Assembly: GCA_020091685.1 (NCBI GenBank) | Contig: CM034595.1 | Location: 5,633,971 to 5,697,970 of the forward strand | Reading direction: 5' to 3' | Origin: Lutjanus erythropterus | Lineage: Eukaryota; Chordata; Actinopteri; Lutjaniformes; Lutjanidae | DNA length: 64,000 nt | The notes under the pieces: generated by a model | Database searches by the model: none | Seen by the model: only the letters and a program-made list of their open reading frames with translations | What the model was told of the DNA's origin: nothing | Made by a program: the position numbers and the translations under genes | Part shown: positions 1 to 13,600 of the stretch, piece after piece | Layout of the letters: each line of letters begins with the position of its first letter | How positions within the stretch are numbered: the stretch's first letter is position 1

Positions 1-1459
1 TCGCCTTTCATTAAATCATGATGGCTCATTCAGCTGTTTCACAGCACTGGTGAGCAAGACCACTGAGATTTCATCACAAATGAATGGCTTACTCATGTAG
101 TAAACTTATCGCACACTTGCTAAATAGCTTAGCTACCTTCACTGCTCTGAAGTTCATGGGTTCACAGATCGTAGTTCAAGTTTTAATGTTTTCTTATATC
201 CTGTACAAAGCAGAACAGCTAGCAAATTCATTTTGTGATAAAGACCAAATTTGGCTGATATGTTTATAGATACATAACAAACAAATGTGGCCATCACAAA
301 CTGCCTCTGGTGGGCCTGCCAGCCATTTTTCAGAAAGGCCACCAACCTTCCTATTCCATTGAACCAACATGCAATAACAGACATAACCTACATCCTAGTA
401 TCATTCAGAACCCAATAAAATACTAAAGTACTCAAAATTCTATGGACGTTTACAAAATAACTGGTCATGTCATAATTTTATTCATCCTGATTAGTGACGT
501 GAATCAGTAAAAATAGTTCTACTATTATTCTGATGGTGAATATAGAGCATTTGTTTTTATTTACTTATAAAAGTGCAGAAGCATGTATATATCACACCTA
601 TAATTATGTTAGCGGGGTGGCAAAGGTAACCTGTTGTTCATTTTGTGATACAGCACCAGATTTGGCACACATACAGATTAATGTATCTAGAAGAATCTGG
701 ATATTGAGCCAACACAATCTGCAAAGGCCCAAGATCCAGATTTGTTCCCAATGTATCGATCAACATACTTGGTGCTTATATCATAAAATGAACAATTGTA
801 ATGATATATTGATCTATGCCGCCCCACAACTATCCAGATTTGTCAGGAAAAGAAAACATTACTGAAGTTATGGGTGAGCTCACTTTCAGTCTGACCTTCA
901 AACAATGGTTTAAATAGTCTGGCTTAACTGCTGGCTTCTCAACAACCTGGATGATCATCTAACTGCTTTTGTACCAAGACTTTCAGAATTAACATGATTG
1001 AGTGCAATTTTATTATAATGGCCAAAGCTATTAAAATAAGAAACCCAGCTGTAATTAATCAGAATAATCCTTTTAAATATGAACTTGAAACAGTATAACA
1101 CTGTATAATAGAGGCTATGACCAAGAATGTTCTCTGTTCTAAAACAATCCTTTGTCTGTTGCTTCAGTGACCTGTAAAATCCTGCTCACAGCCATGAGGG
1201 GGACTTCCATTTGACACCAGTGTATGATAAATTATGCTTGAATTGATTTAAGCAGACAGGCGTTGGTGTAATCTATACGTGACCTGAACTACCTTGAGGA
1301 CAAGGCACATAGTGTTGAATAATGCAGTGCTGGCACAGGGCATGGTAATGACAGTCAATGACAATGTCCTGGAAAACCTGAAACCGATTCAACATGCATC
1401 AGAGACAAAGCTGACATGAGCAAAACAGAGAGGAGGGGGCGTCGACATCCAACGCCGCG
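1..1459. other. 3' flank of pttg1ip; no recognisable gene
   Basis: AT-rich sequence in which I see no exon, RNA gene or named repeat. I searched the minus strand for a short terminal pttg1ip exon (expected to encode about 14 residues ending near Phe-Glu-Asn and a stop) and did not find one. The open frames here have no splice context and no recognisable protein similarity. Confidence 0.5.
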
Positions 1460-1584
1460 TTAGACGTACTGATCAAGTACAGCGGCTGTGTACATCACAG
1501 AGACAGAACAGATGGGTACAGAGTCTGTCAGGCTATTGTTGAAGAGGTTGAATAAATGGTAATACAGTGGAGACTCATACATAC

Positions 1585-1631
1585 CATACTTCCTGCGGAT
1601 CTCATCATGCCTCGCCCTTCTGTCGCACCTC
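1585..1631 (-). CDS. pttg1ip: pttg1ip exon 6 (RHDEIR motif)
   Basis: The acceptor (pyrimidine tract then CAG) precedes codons for RRCDRRARHDEIRRKYG, the family's conserved C-terminal helix. I end the exon at a G|GTATGT donor after Lys-Tyr-Gly, leaving phase 1. Reading on gives a frame open to 1460 (MYESPLYYHLF...) that does not resemble the known C-terminus, so I prefer the splice. The alternative is a lineage-specific read-through end. Confidence 0.85.
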
Positions 1632-4600
1632 CTGGACAAAAACAAAAGAAGGATCACACTTAAATTATTTCACACCACTACTTGTTGTGTTTTAGTCTAA
1701 TCCATTTCATGTTCACACTTGACTTCTTATAAATGAACTAAGAGGTGTGAACATAAAGTTGCATGTACTAACAGTAGACCAATTCAATAGACAGTCTTAG
1801 TCATTCGCACTAAACATCAAACTCCAAAAAATGGAGTAGGACAGCAGCTCAACACATCTGTTTTAGCTCATTTTCTGTCCATTTGATGGTGAGCATACAT
1901 GTTACCACCATGGTTACTGAATGATCATAATACAGACCACTTCCTTGACAGGTCACAATCAGCAGGTGGACAGAGACCCAACAGCTGTAATAAAGCTGAA
2001 TCAAACAGGCAAATACACCAATCTGTTTGAACTGATCACTGAAATGATAGATGTGAAAACACCCTAATTTTAACATTCAAACTCAAAGACTGGTGGTAGG
2101 GCTGGGCAGCTTTCAAAAATACTTGATATCAGCACCATTCAGAGACCTTGACTTTGATACTGGTTCCTAAGCAATACTTTAATACAAGGTGGATTTTAAT
2201 GAAAAGGAAAACACATTAGGGTACAACCACATACGTGAACAGAGGAAGAAGAAGAAGAAGAAGAAGAAGAAGAAGAAGAGAGTGACTGCGTGAGTGACGT
2301 TTGTGGTACTGGGAAACAGTGACAAAGTGAGACCCCTTACTTTCTCTATGCTAAAGAGCTGCCAACCAGTGTCAACCGTGACAACCATCCACCGTGTCAA
2401 CTTGTGAGTATCTCAGCGTTTACCTGCCGATCTGTAAGCAACACCTCGCTTTCCATCAGAAACGCTTTCTGCCTCGAGAAGATGCGGCAGATCTTCCATC
2501 CTGGCGGCGGACGATGTGCTGAACAGATTCACTGATGAAGCTAACAAGCTGTGCAAAGTTTAATCCTTAGCTATTGAAATTTGACACCAAATCTCAAGGC
2601 AATTCTAAAAACTCAGTAAGATCGAAGCAATTCTGTCTGTGCTATAAAAGCATCAAAATTGTTAACCTTATTTGTCCAGACCAAAATCTATTAGCTCAGT
2701 TATATAATATCGACCCAATTTTAAACGCCTGAAAAGATTAACATCAATGAACACCTTTCAGTCTCATATCCCCAGTGCATAACAGAGAAAGCCAATGGTT
2801 TATGGCTAACAGGCCAGTTCAACATGTACCACTGTCACCATATCACAAAACTCCGGTTACCTCTCCATGATAGATCAGATTAGGGCTACACAGTATAGCC
2901 TAAAATTTATATCACAGTTATTTAAAGCATGGACAGTATATTTTTGCTTGCTTTTTTGCTTTTTGTTTGACTTTTTAAACATGAATCATGTTCATAGTAT
3001 GGCACCTCCACCAGTGTTTTCTCAAATTCTTCCTTCCTCCTCATTGTATGTGTAGTAAAATGCTACAATCAAGCTAAAACCAAACCTTATTGTTTAGCTT
3101 AGCTTGCCATATATATTCAAATTTGGCAAAGCTCTGATGTCACTGGTTCTTTTATCTGTGCTTTTGAAATTTTGTTGTAACTTCTTATGATGCTGCTTTA
3201 TGGTCTAGCAAAGGAAGGGCTTTAACCATGGAATGACAGTATCTCAACTTTCATACCATACAGTGCAATTTTCCATACTGTTAAAACCTTCCACACCCAG
3301 ATCAGATTCTAATGAAACTTGGGGAAATGAAATGTAAATGCAGGACTACAGTCACTGGCACAGGAAGCTATGATTGCCGGTGAAAATGATGATTTTAATA
3401 ACCTGTCACACAGACACTGCAGGCTGCAATAACAACACATTTCATAACAATCTAGAGCTGTGCCTCCACTACATATCTGCTCCCAGAACCATCATATTGT
3501 ATCCATCTGAACAGCCTCATACTCTGAGGCCTGGGCAACACCCACACATTTTCCCCTTAATACCTTGATATTGATGAAAAGACTATTAATACTGATTTTG
3601 CTTTTAAAAAATAAATGCACAAGAAAATGTAGATAAATGAGGATTACAGGTGCTGATCTGAAGACTAAACATGTACATGAAGTGTGAATTTTCGTGAGGG
3701 AAAAACAGACCATTTTATAATGTACTGCAGCGACCAGGAAAAAAACTCACATATGATATATAGTCTCATATTACGATCAATATCATATTGATACACTATC
3801 ACCCAGCTCTACAAGTCCATTTATTTACCATATCATTTGTGCATAACATCAATATGAGGTGCAACAATTCAGAAGATGAAAAATGCAAAAAATAAACAGT
3901 GAGAAAAATATCTTTTTTCAATAGTCCTCCATCCCTAACAGCCAAACTAAAAGAGGCATGTCTGCTTTATAATGGCATTTAAACTCTGGCTAGTTGTGGA
4001 GTGTTAAGGCATATTTTCACTTATTGCATACTTTGATGCCACAGTTTAACTGGCAGTGAATCACAAACAGAGCAACAGGCCTGCCGTCAGCCCCTCACTC
4101 AGCCTCTCTGAGGAGCAACAAAAGCCTGGGAGGAGGTTTTGTGCTCCGGACCTCCAGGGGCGTCACTTCACTTCATCTCTGCACAAAGAGCTGGTGTAAA
4201 TCAGTCAGGGTTTTATTGCCAGGTAGTGATCTGTGAGCAATCAGGGTGGCTGAGCTCTGCCTGCCATCTGTCCCCCCCTCAACCCTGCTGTTGGCTTGTA
4301 TGAAACTAATTGACTGACATGTTCACACTCCCTCAACATAAATATGGCTGCATTCAACAAGTGAAGAGAAGAAAGAGAGAAGAGGGAAGCATAAAGAAGG
4401 AAAAGAAGTTTTTCCCAGCACTGAACTGTGGAAATGCTGAGCTAGATCTGAAGCAAACAGAGCTTCGGTTCCAACTTTTGTCAATTTATTCAGACACTGC
4501 TCTCCAGCTCATTTTCTCTCTCTAGATTATTGGTGATTCGTGTCCACATGTCAAGTGTTGCAAATAGGACACACAATTCCCAGCGGATAAAGTGAGAGAT

Positions 4601-7600
4601 GCAGAGACTGGCCAACGCACTGCAGTAGCTAACAGTCAGTAATACATAAAATAACCTTGCCAAGGAGGAGCTTCTCAAAATCCCTGAGGATTGAGTGAGG
4701 CTTCTTTCTGACCTTGTGTGACCCGTGATCGTGCCTGTACATAGTTGTGATGTCCGCTGGGACTGTTTGAACTGTCAAGTTCAGCTGGAAAATAGGTTCT
4801 GGGTTTACCAGCCACATAAATCTGGCCAGTGAAAAGCTCAAGGTCGGCTAAAATGGATCAGATAAGACAGTTGGTTTATTATTATGAGATAAGACAGAGT
4901 CACAAATTAACTAAGTTGGCAGCTAATTCAGAAGTGTTATTGTTTTTAAAGACGTATCTTAGTGGATGCTTGAATCATTGTAGAAGTTGTGCGAATGCCC
5001 AGTGGAGTAGAACTCAATCTCAGAGGCCATCAGCTATCATCTGATGATGATTTAGCCTCTGGGAGCAATGGACAGTGTTTCAGACCATCTGGTGTAATTA
5101 GCAGATATCTGGATAACCGATATTCAGGCTAAGATGTCTTCTTACTTGCGCTGGTTAAACAATAGCTTCCACGAAGCTTCAATAGGTCCAGAGACTGAAA
5201 TTCAGGCAATGCATTCTGCCTCTTTTGCATCCACAATACTTTTTGATAACACAGGGAAAAACTGACTCAATATCGGGGGCATAACATTTTAGATTTTTAT
5301 TAAAAGAAAAATATAACAAGGCCATAACAGGACAACGGATATAGAAAATGAGACAAGTAACGAGAAGACGCCAGCACTGTGAGTAAGTGAGAGGAGATGG
5401 ACCTGTGTGGACACTGCAGCAATATGTGTGAGTGTGTCATTTCACTGTCGGAGAGAAGAGAGGGAGAAAGTACAACTGGTACCTGAGTATATTTACTGAA
5501 AAAAATGAGTATTGATAGCATTTCAAATGCTCAGTACTGATAGTTATCTATATTTGTGACAACACTACTACAAGCAGAAACAAGATACCAAAATCTTGTC
5601 GCTTGCATAATAATCTTACATTCATATGAAGATACCCGTTTACAGAGATTTGGTTGAATTCAATTTGAAAGAATGGAACTATAAAAAAACAGGAGCTCTC
5701 TGATACTTAAGGTTTCACAGTTGAGTCAATATGGAGTTTTTCTCCATGGTGTCTCTGATAGTGACCAATGAATGCAAAGCCTCCAGAGGTCATGCAGGAA
5801 CGTACTTCACGGTCTTGAATGGATGGTACAAACACAAAGTTGGGTTGATATCAGCTAATCAATTTTCTTTTCCTGCTTTCTCCTGCTCCAAACTATTTTG
5901 ATTATATCAGCCTTTAAAAGTCCACTACCGGTCAACTTTTAGTTTTTTTCTGTTTTTTCTTCCAGGTGTATATTTCAGCATAGTACTGCTGTAAGTGCTC
6001 CTCGAGCAGAGCGCATGAAACTAAATTCCTCTTCAACACAATTAATATAGTTTACTACTATCTTATTATTGTCCTGTCCATTCATGTTCATAAATCCAAA
6101 TGCTTTCACATTTGTGTCATGTTGAAGTGGTTTGTTTACACTGTCAGGGATTGAAACTGATTTCTGTTTTCTGATTTCTTCTGTGTTTTCATTACAATGT
6201 GTTTTGCTAAATGTGACACTGCCTCGTAGCCTCCTATGTAAAAGAAACACCTGTGTATGTTCACTTAGAAGCCTCAAGAAAGCTGCACAATCAAAGGGTT
6301 GATGAAAATATTTATTTATTATTATTTGGGTGTTGATTATAGTTTTATTGGTGTTAATAGAGTTTCAAAAGGTTTTCCTTCTTGACAAAAGTAAACTACT
6401 AACAAGAATACCAAATAAAAATACATATTTCTGTATTTTTTTTAAAGAATAATATCAGTTAGCATTGGTTCAGTCCCTCATGTGCTGTTAATGATTCTCC
6501 CAGACTGCTCTCCAGCCTGGGTTCAGATGATGCTGATGATGAAGGCTCAGTGCTGTGAGCTGGCTCTCTGGGAGCACGGCAGCGGTGTCTAGAGGCACTA
6601 GTCTTTCCCATGATGGGTCCGATGTATTCTGAATGTCCCGTTCACTACATGAACTGCATCTATGTAGGTCACTGCACTAACTCTGACTTCGGAGATTTGA
6701 TCATGCTCACTGCAGGAAACCCTGACTAGATTCTTTGGCACGTGAAAGAAAAGCTCACAGAGGAGGTTGGATAATTCAACTTGCAGGCTCTCTCTCAAAC
6801 ACACACACATACACACACACTGAACGAGAGCTCTCATGTTCCCAGCGTGGCAAGTGATGATGATAAACCACAGTTACTGACTATCTTTCTGCACGACTGC
6901 CCCGCTTACCAACACATCACCCAGCCAGCCTCGGAGGATGAATGCGTTGGGAGCACAGGCGCTAAATAGAAAGACAAGGCTGAAACATTTATGGAGTGCA
7001 GGAAGAGGAAGGCTTCCAGGTCTACAACACACACTGCTGTATGATTGAGTGACTAACACACTGTTTCTTTGACAGTGGATGGTACTCCGCAGGATGTAGC
7101 CCACTCTATTTATGACTGCATTACCAAACAGCAGCTGCTCAGCCTTGACAATCCAATTGGTGTTTTGGGATGCGGGTAGAGGAACTCTGGGACATAGACT
7201 TGTTAGGGCTGCACACAAACACACACCAGTTGCTTGAATCCCAAACATACAACGGGCCCTTTTGTTGGGGACTATGAACTATTCCGTTGTAGGAAATCCC
7301 ATGGAGGTTCTGCTGGGATATGGAGTGGCAAAAACATCCAGTGTGTTGAAGGATAGGATTAAATCTTGAAGTCATTTTCATCGTCTGATCTTTTTTTTTA
7401 AGTCTGTGACATTCGATGGGATATGATGAACAGCTATTTTTTTTTAGCAGAACTTTCAATTAGATAATTACCAATTAAAATGAGTATTTATTGCTATTAA
7501 CTCAACTGAGGAGGATATGTATTTGGCCTTGTTTTTTGTCAGATAGTTAGCAGGATATCTGGAAAACCACTGCTGAAAGATGACCAAGGTTTCAGTGGAA

Positions 7601-10600
7601 TCTAGTCACAAGCCACTGGCCAAAAAAAAGCTTTTGGTACATTGTATGACTTTAATAAACCGCAGAGAGTTAACAGCAAAGGAGGAAGAGAGAGATGAAA
7701 CAATGTACCCAGCTGGAGTCACACCAGGGACGTTGTCAGAGCCTTGATCTCTAAACCACCGGGGCCCCAAAAAGAAAAGAAGGTATTGCAAATCGGATTT
7801 GTTTGTCAAATCTGTTTGCACTGTTATTTGCAGGTGATCAAATTAGATTTGTATGTCCAGACATCACCAGCCTGTCTATATGGGTTGCTGTGCTAACAAC
7901 GTATGCATCAGTAACTATGTATGCTGGTGACACAGCTTTCCAATGTGGCTTTCTCAACACGGAAGCATGAGAAATGGAGATCCATCATCTCATCCTCCGA
8001 ACTACCACGCTGTCAAGTCATGGTGCATTACTCCTCCGTCACAACAGATTCTTTGTTGTCCTCCATACCGCTCTGCTAGTAGAAGCATGGTTTCTGCTCA
8101 GACATTCTGCTACACTTCCGTCACTCCGCATTTGACATCATTATTGTGTGCCGTGTTGCGAGTGATGCAAAACACACTTTGAGATTTGACATTACAATTG
8201 CAATATGATTTGCATCATTAGAGGAAATGATAATCTTTACGTCATTATTCTAATGTTCATTGAAAAACATTGAAAATATGATGGTGTGATCTTTGCAGGG
8301 ATGTTGTCTTAAGTCTGTAGACAGTGCGTAGACCAGGACACCTCTGCAGCACAGCAATATTTAATTTAAAATGATATTTTAACACACATTTTGCCTTTAA
8401 CAAATATCGTGCCTCCTGTTATTTGAAAATATGTAGGCCGTGTTGTGATTTTTCTGTACTTTTTCATTACCACTAGTGGAAAAACAATACAATATCAGTT
8501 AATTATAGCATCAAAAGTACCAACTCTATAAATAAAAACTGCTGAACCTCAGTTCAGTTCAGTCAAACAGTAATCAGTGATTTTTTTTGGACCAGCACTG
8601 TGTGCAGCTTGTTAATTAAAGACAGAAAAAAAAACTATTTTGTGTGCCTAGGATGTTTTTTTCCTCTTAGAGAATAATTTTTTACACTGGTATTGTATCA
8701 CGGTTTAAAATTCTGGTATTGTGACAACTATACTATTAGTACTATATCTATAACAGGTCCAATTAATATCAGCATGACATGCATTATATTAATTCTGGAG
8801 CCCTTTGTGCAACTGAAACAAAATTTGGATGACACATGCATCTGTTCACAACCTGCAAAATCAGATGACATTTTACTAAAGGTGGTGCTACAGAGCAATG
8901 TTTATTCAACTGGCCATATCTTACTTATTCATATCTTGGCCATGTTTTACTTGATATTTTGCACAATTAATCCCTGTCCAGTCCTTACATATTCTCAGGG
9001 TTTAGCCATTTTCCATGTAAATGAAACTTGTAAAATCCTCTAAATGTACTGTAATCATGGAAAACGTGCACAATTTTGGCAGAGGTCTGCGCTCCTCTTT
9101 CATCCTCTCTTGTATTTATTTAAGACAATACTTGAGAAAACTGTAGTCAGATTCATTAGTGCTCAAATGTTGGGCTCTAATTCAATAGTTCTGTTTATCA
9201 ACTTTCAGTGTTATCATATTGCAACAATACAATCACATCACATTATGGCTCCAGAAATTACTGTTGTCTAAACCAAATTCATCATCACAAACTAAATAAA
9301 TGAGATAATGAATTTTAATTTTACACAGGTGAAAAATTTGGTCTGCTGTACTGAATAAAAGTTTTATTCCTTTATATGTGATTTTATCAGGAATATTAAA
9401 TATTTAACATTTACTATATCGTAATATAATATCAGAAAACTAGCCTGCTGATATTGTGAAAATTATTACCACATTTATATCTTGTGGTTTTGAACAAGAA
9501 GGAAGTGACATTGCATTAGTCAGAACAGCCAAACCTTTGAACAATAATTGTTTCACTAAATGCAGAGAAACATAATGCCATGTGAAGTTGTTATTCAAAT
9601 AAGCACAGTTAGAGTTTGTTACCGACAGCTTCAACCCACTTTTACTTCAGCCTGGAGTGAAATTCTTACCGTTCCTCACTGCGCTGTTTGATCTCCTCTC
9701 TCTTCCTGGCAAATCTCTCCTCATCTCTGTCAGGCCTTAAGTCATAAGGAGGCATGAACAGAGTATCAGAACCAGAGAACAACAAAAACATACTCATCTG
9801 GATGTGACAAATTACATACATCTACAAATTGCCACAACTGCTTGAGGGATACTGTCTTCAAAAAGCATAACAAGTTACAGTAATTCACGTTCTCCGGAGC
9901 ATGATTTATATTTGATTCATGAACTGTCTCTGCAGTGTGAAAAATAAAAGGAAAGTAATGTTCAAAAGAAAAGTGAGAGTTTTCCTGCAGAAAAGACGTG
10001 TGTCACCTTTGATAACAGAGTTTACTGGAAACTGAGCAATCAGGAGGTGAGAACAGAAAACTGTCTGTAAGGTAAATGTAAAATGGACACTTGGGGTTTG
10101 TGTTTCAGGCGTGCTCTTCATTCCCTTTTTTTTTCTGTCGGATGATAGACAGTGAACAACACTCCTTTACCCACAGGACTGTCAGTGTGTGACAGGCCGG
10201 TCTGCAGTTGATTGACTGACATGACATTTTCATTTCGCTCCAGCACAATGAGAGCGCTGCACACAGAGTCACAGTTGTCATGTAAAGGGAGCTAAAATGA
10301 TGAAGCTACAAGAGTGAATGTAGCTCTGATTAATGGCTGCTCAACTCGAGAGGCCTGCTGTACTTAACAGTTGTTCACGGAGTAATTAAGAACTCCATCA
10401 CTTTATTTGAATATAGCAGTTATGTCAGAGATGTAGAACTTTGATTCATAGACATGGCTGTCTCACTTTTCTTATTTACAAGCTCAGAGTTACTTGGATT
10501 GTTTAGGTTATAACAGGCTCACATCAAACTTGAAGATAGATCATGTGCAGAGGTGTCTGTTTTCTCTCCAATATAATGGGACTAGATGGCACTTGTGGTG

Positions 10601-13600
10601 CTCAAAGGGCCAATACATGTGAAAAACTCAACAGTAATGTCTCTTTTTAGAAAACATGACCCAGTTACTCAAGATAATCCACAGACCTTGTTGTGAGCAG
10701 TTTCATGTCACAGCTATTTTCTTTCTTCTACTTTTGGATGAGAAGTTACAGCTCAGCTGAGGAGGACACCACTACATCCCATGCTGTGACAAGTACCAGG
10801 CTCTTGTCCACGAGAAAGGGACACTAAGTCTCTTTCCAGACATTGGAAATACCACTACAGGTAAGAGGAAAAATGTTTTTTTCTTTACCAATTTAGTAGG
10901 CATTAATGCAATCGATTACAACAGCATTACAATAAGTCGTGTCTTGATGAGGCTTATCACTTTTTCTAGATGCCCTGTCAGAGTAATTTTTTTTAGTCTT
11001 AGTCAGGATTTGGTGTTCATCAGACTGCATTATTACCTCACCTGAAGAAATCAGGATCTTCGTTCTCAGCCTAGCTTCCTAATGCTGTCAATTCATAAAA
11101 ACAAACGTTTGCACTAAAATGCCACTGACTTGTCATGCAGTCTTACCCTGACGGACTCTTCTTGCAGCAGCAGCAGCAGCAGCAGCACACAATAATGCTG
11201 ATGAGGATGGTTCCACCCAGGACGGCCAGGGCAATGATCAGGGCTTCGAAGTTCACTGGATCACACAAAAAAGACAATCAATATCTAATATATATAGCCC
11301 TATATTCTTTCTTTTTAATGAGAAAAGTATGGTGAGAAGCATGTTGTCTTATAATGTGTACTAAAAAACCACAGATGCCATCACTTCATATAGATCAAAA
11401 CCATTATAAGGGGTACCCTCACCTCTGAACTCCTCCCTTTACCACTAAAAACAAAAGATCTATTAAAAGATTATCCCAAAGAGATTATAAACAGAATTAG
11501 TACCAGATACTTCTCTCTCCCTGTTTCTCTGAAAGCTAAAGAAACTTTTAAAATGATATATTACATTTATTCTTGTAATAAGCTTCTGAGACACAGATTC
11601 AACTTTGATTATAAAACAACTGTATGTTTTGTGATTCAGTTAAGAGCTACAGTGATTCATTACTTATTAATCAATCATTAAATATATTGTCAAAACCTTT
11701 TGATAATCAATTAAGCACTTTGAGTCATTTTTAAAGAAATAACAGTAAACTGGTCATCTTTGGGTTGTGAGTAAAACAAGACATTTGAGGATGTCATCTG
11801 AGGCTTTGGGATGGACATTTTTCACCACTGTCTCACATTTTAAAACAAACAACTATTAATCAAGAAAACAATCAACCAATTAATTGACTTTGAAAATAAT
11901 CGTTAGTTGCAGCCCTAATTCTTATACTGAAACTTTGGCTCATTTGTTCTTTGATTGTAATTATACAAAATCTTTTTTGGAATTATTTGAGTGACTGAAA
12001 ATCTGAAAAGGACTTTCAATCACTCAAATAATTACATTGAATTTCGAGTTATAATGCAGGAATGAATAAAGATAAATGATGAACAATGGCCTGATTATTA
12101 TGGCCAAACAACACAGACGTAGATTTATTAATGTCAGATCTAATGTCAATCTACAATGTTTCAAGAAAGCTCTGAAATGTATAAAAACCAAACAAGCCTT
12201 GGTTATTTCCACAAACATACATTTATTGATTTCTGATGAGACCTCTGACCTTTTTATTTATTCATTTTGTTTTCCATTATCTTTATAGATCAGCCTGTGA
12301 TTTGTACTGTGTTGCCAGCTTGACATTTTATTGTCCAGACTTTGTGTTTATGATGAAAGTATTTAAAAAATGTGAGATCATATTCATAGTAAATGAAACC
12401 TGAAACTTTCTGTGCCTCTTTGCTTTGAATAACAACATAAATCTGTGTGGCAACGGTGCCACCTGCTGATCTCTCTGCAACACTACAAGTCATCACACTG
12501 TAATGATCAAACTACACATGACACTTCCATTTCCAGTGAAAACATAACTAAGATGTCAGGCGAAATTTTATCAGATTGAGACTTTGTGCTGAGGTCAGAG
12601 ATCACTCAGCAGCAGTATTACTGTTTATCAGTTTTGATTAGTAACACATTAATGTAATAATATCACTTTGCCAAGCCAAAGATAAAACTCCTCAGCAGGA
12701 TCAGATTATCACAGTGAGACTTAAAATGCAAAGTTACCCTTGAGTGTGTATGGCTTTCAAATGACAGATATCTTTATTCTGTGCAAACTAAAGGTATAAA
12801 TACTGCTGAGATTTTACAGAAAGCTGAACATTCTGAACAGCCTTTAAAAAAAACTAAAGGTTTCAACTTTTAGCTCTCATTTTTGTCTGTTTAGTGTATT
12901 AACTTTGAAGCTTCTGAGTTTGCAGTAACTTTGTGAACCTATAATTAGGTTTCCCACTGTGGCTTTCATGACTTTTCCACAACTTTCCATAACCAGCTCG
13001 AGGCACATTCACAAAATTAAAATGTTGGCCACAACTCTTCCCCCTGCTGCTGCTACACTGAGATTAACAGCACAACTAGACTGGTGTCTCCACAGCTGGA
13101 TCTGTCAAGTAAACTTTAAAAATAGGGGATAGATTATCTAGTTCTATGCCTCTCAATGCTTGAGGTCCCTGTGCTTGTGTTTTTCCCCTACCAATAACTG
13201 TGTATCACACTGCAAGTCCAGACAAACCAGTAAACCAGCAGGGAACAACCAATAAAAACGACACTAATGATGACGCCCTGGTTATATTTTCTTCATCATA
13301 TTTCTTCTGTCATTTCTAAAAAGCTCTTTGTGATCTGTGAGCCTTACTGCCGACACTCAACTTGAGTTATGATTTGGGAGTGTCAATACAAGTGTCATTA
13401 AAAGAAAAGAACAGCAGATAACAGGGGCGAGGTGGAATGACTTCTGAAGGAGGAAATGATTTCAGACAGACAGTCAGGTTAATGTAATGCAGCTACACCA
13501 GTGTGATAGTGCGACCAACATAAAGCCAGATTCTTTGAATAGACAACTGTTTGATCAGTGCATAAGACCAACACTGATCATGTGTCTGCATGTTTATTGT

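Larger units (their letters stand above)
1632..7675. other. pttg1ip intron 5, distal part
   Basis: Intronic DNA with two microsatellites and scattered low-complexity runs. Near 2098 the string TAGGGCTGGGC resembles the end of fish hAT MITEs. A GC-richer block at about 4080-4300 stands out from its surroundings but has no exon that I can define. No other gene is supported. Confidence 0.5.
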
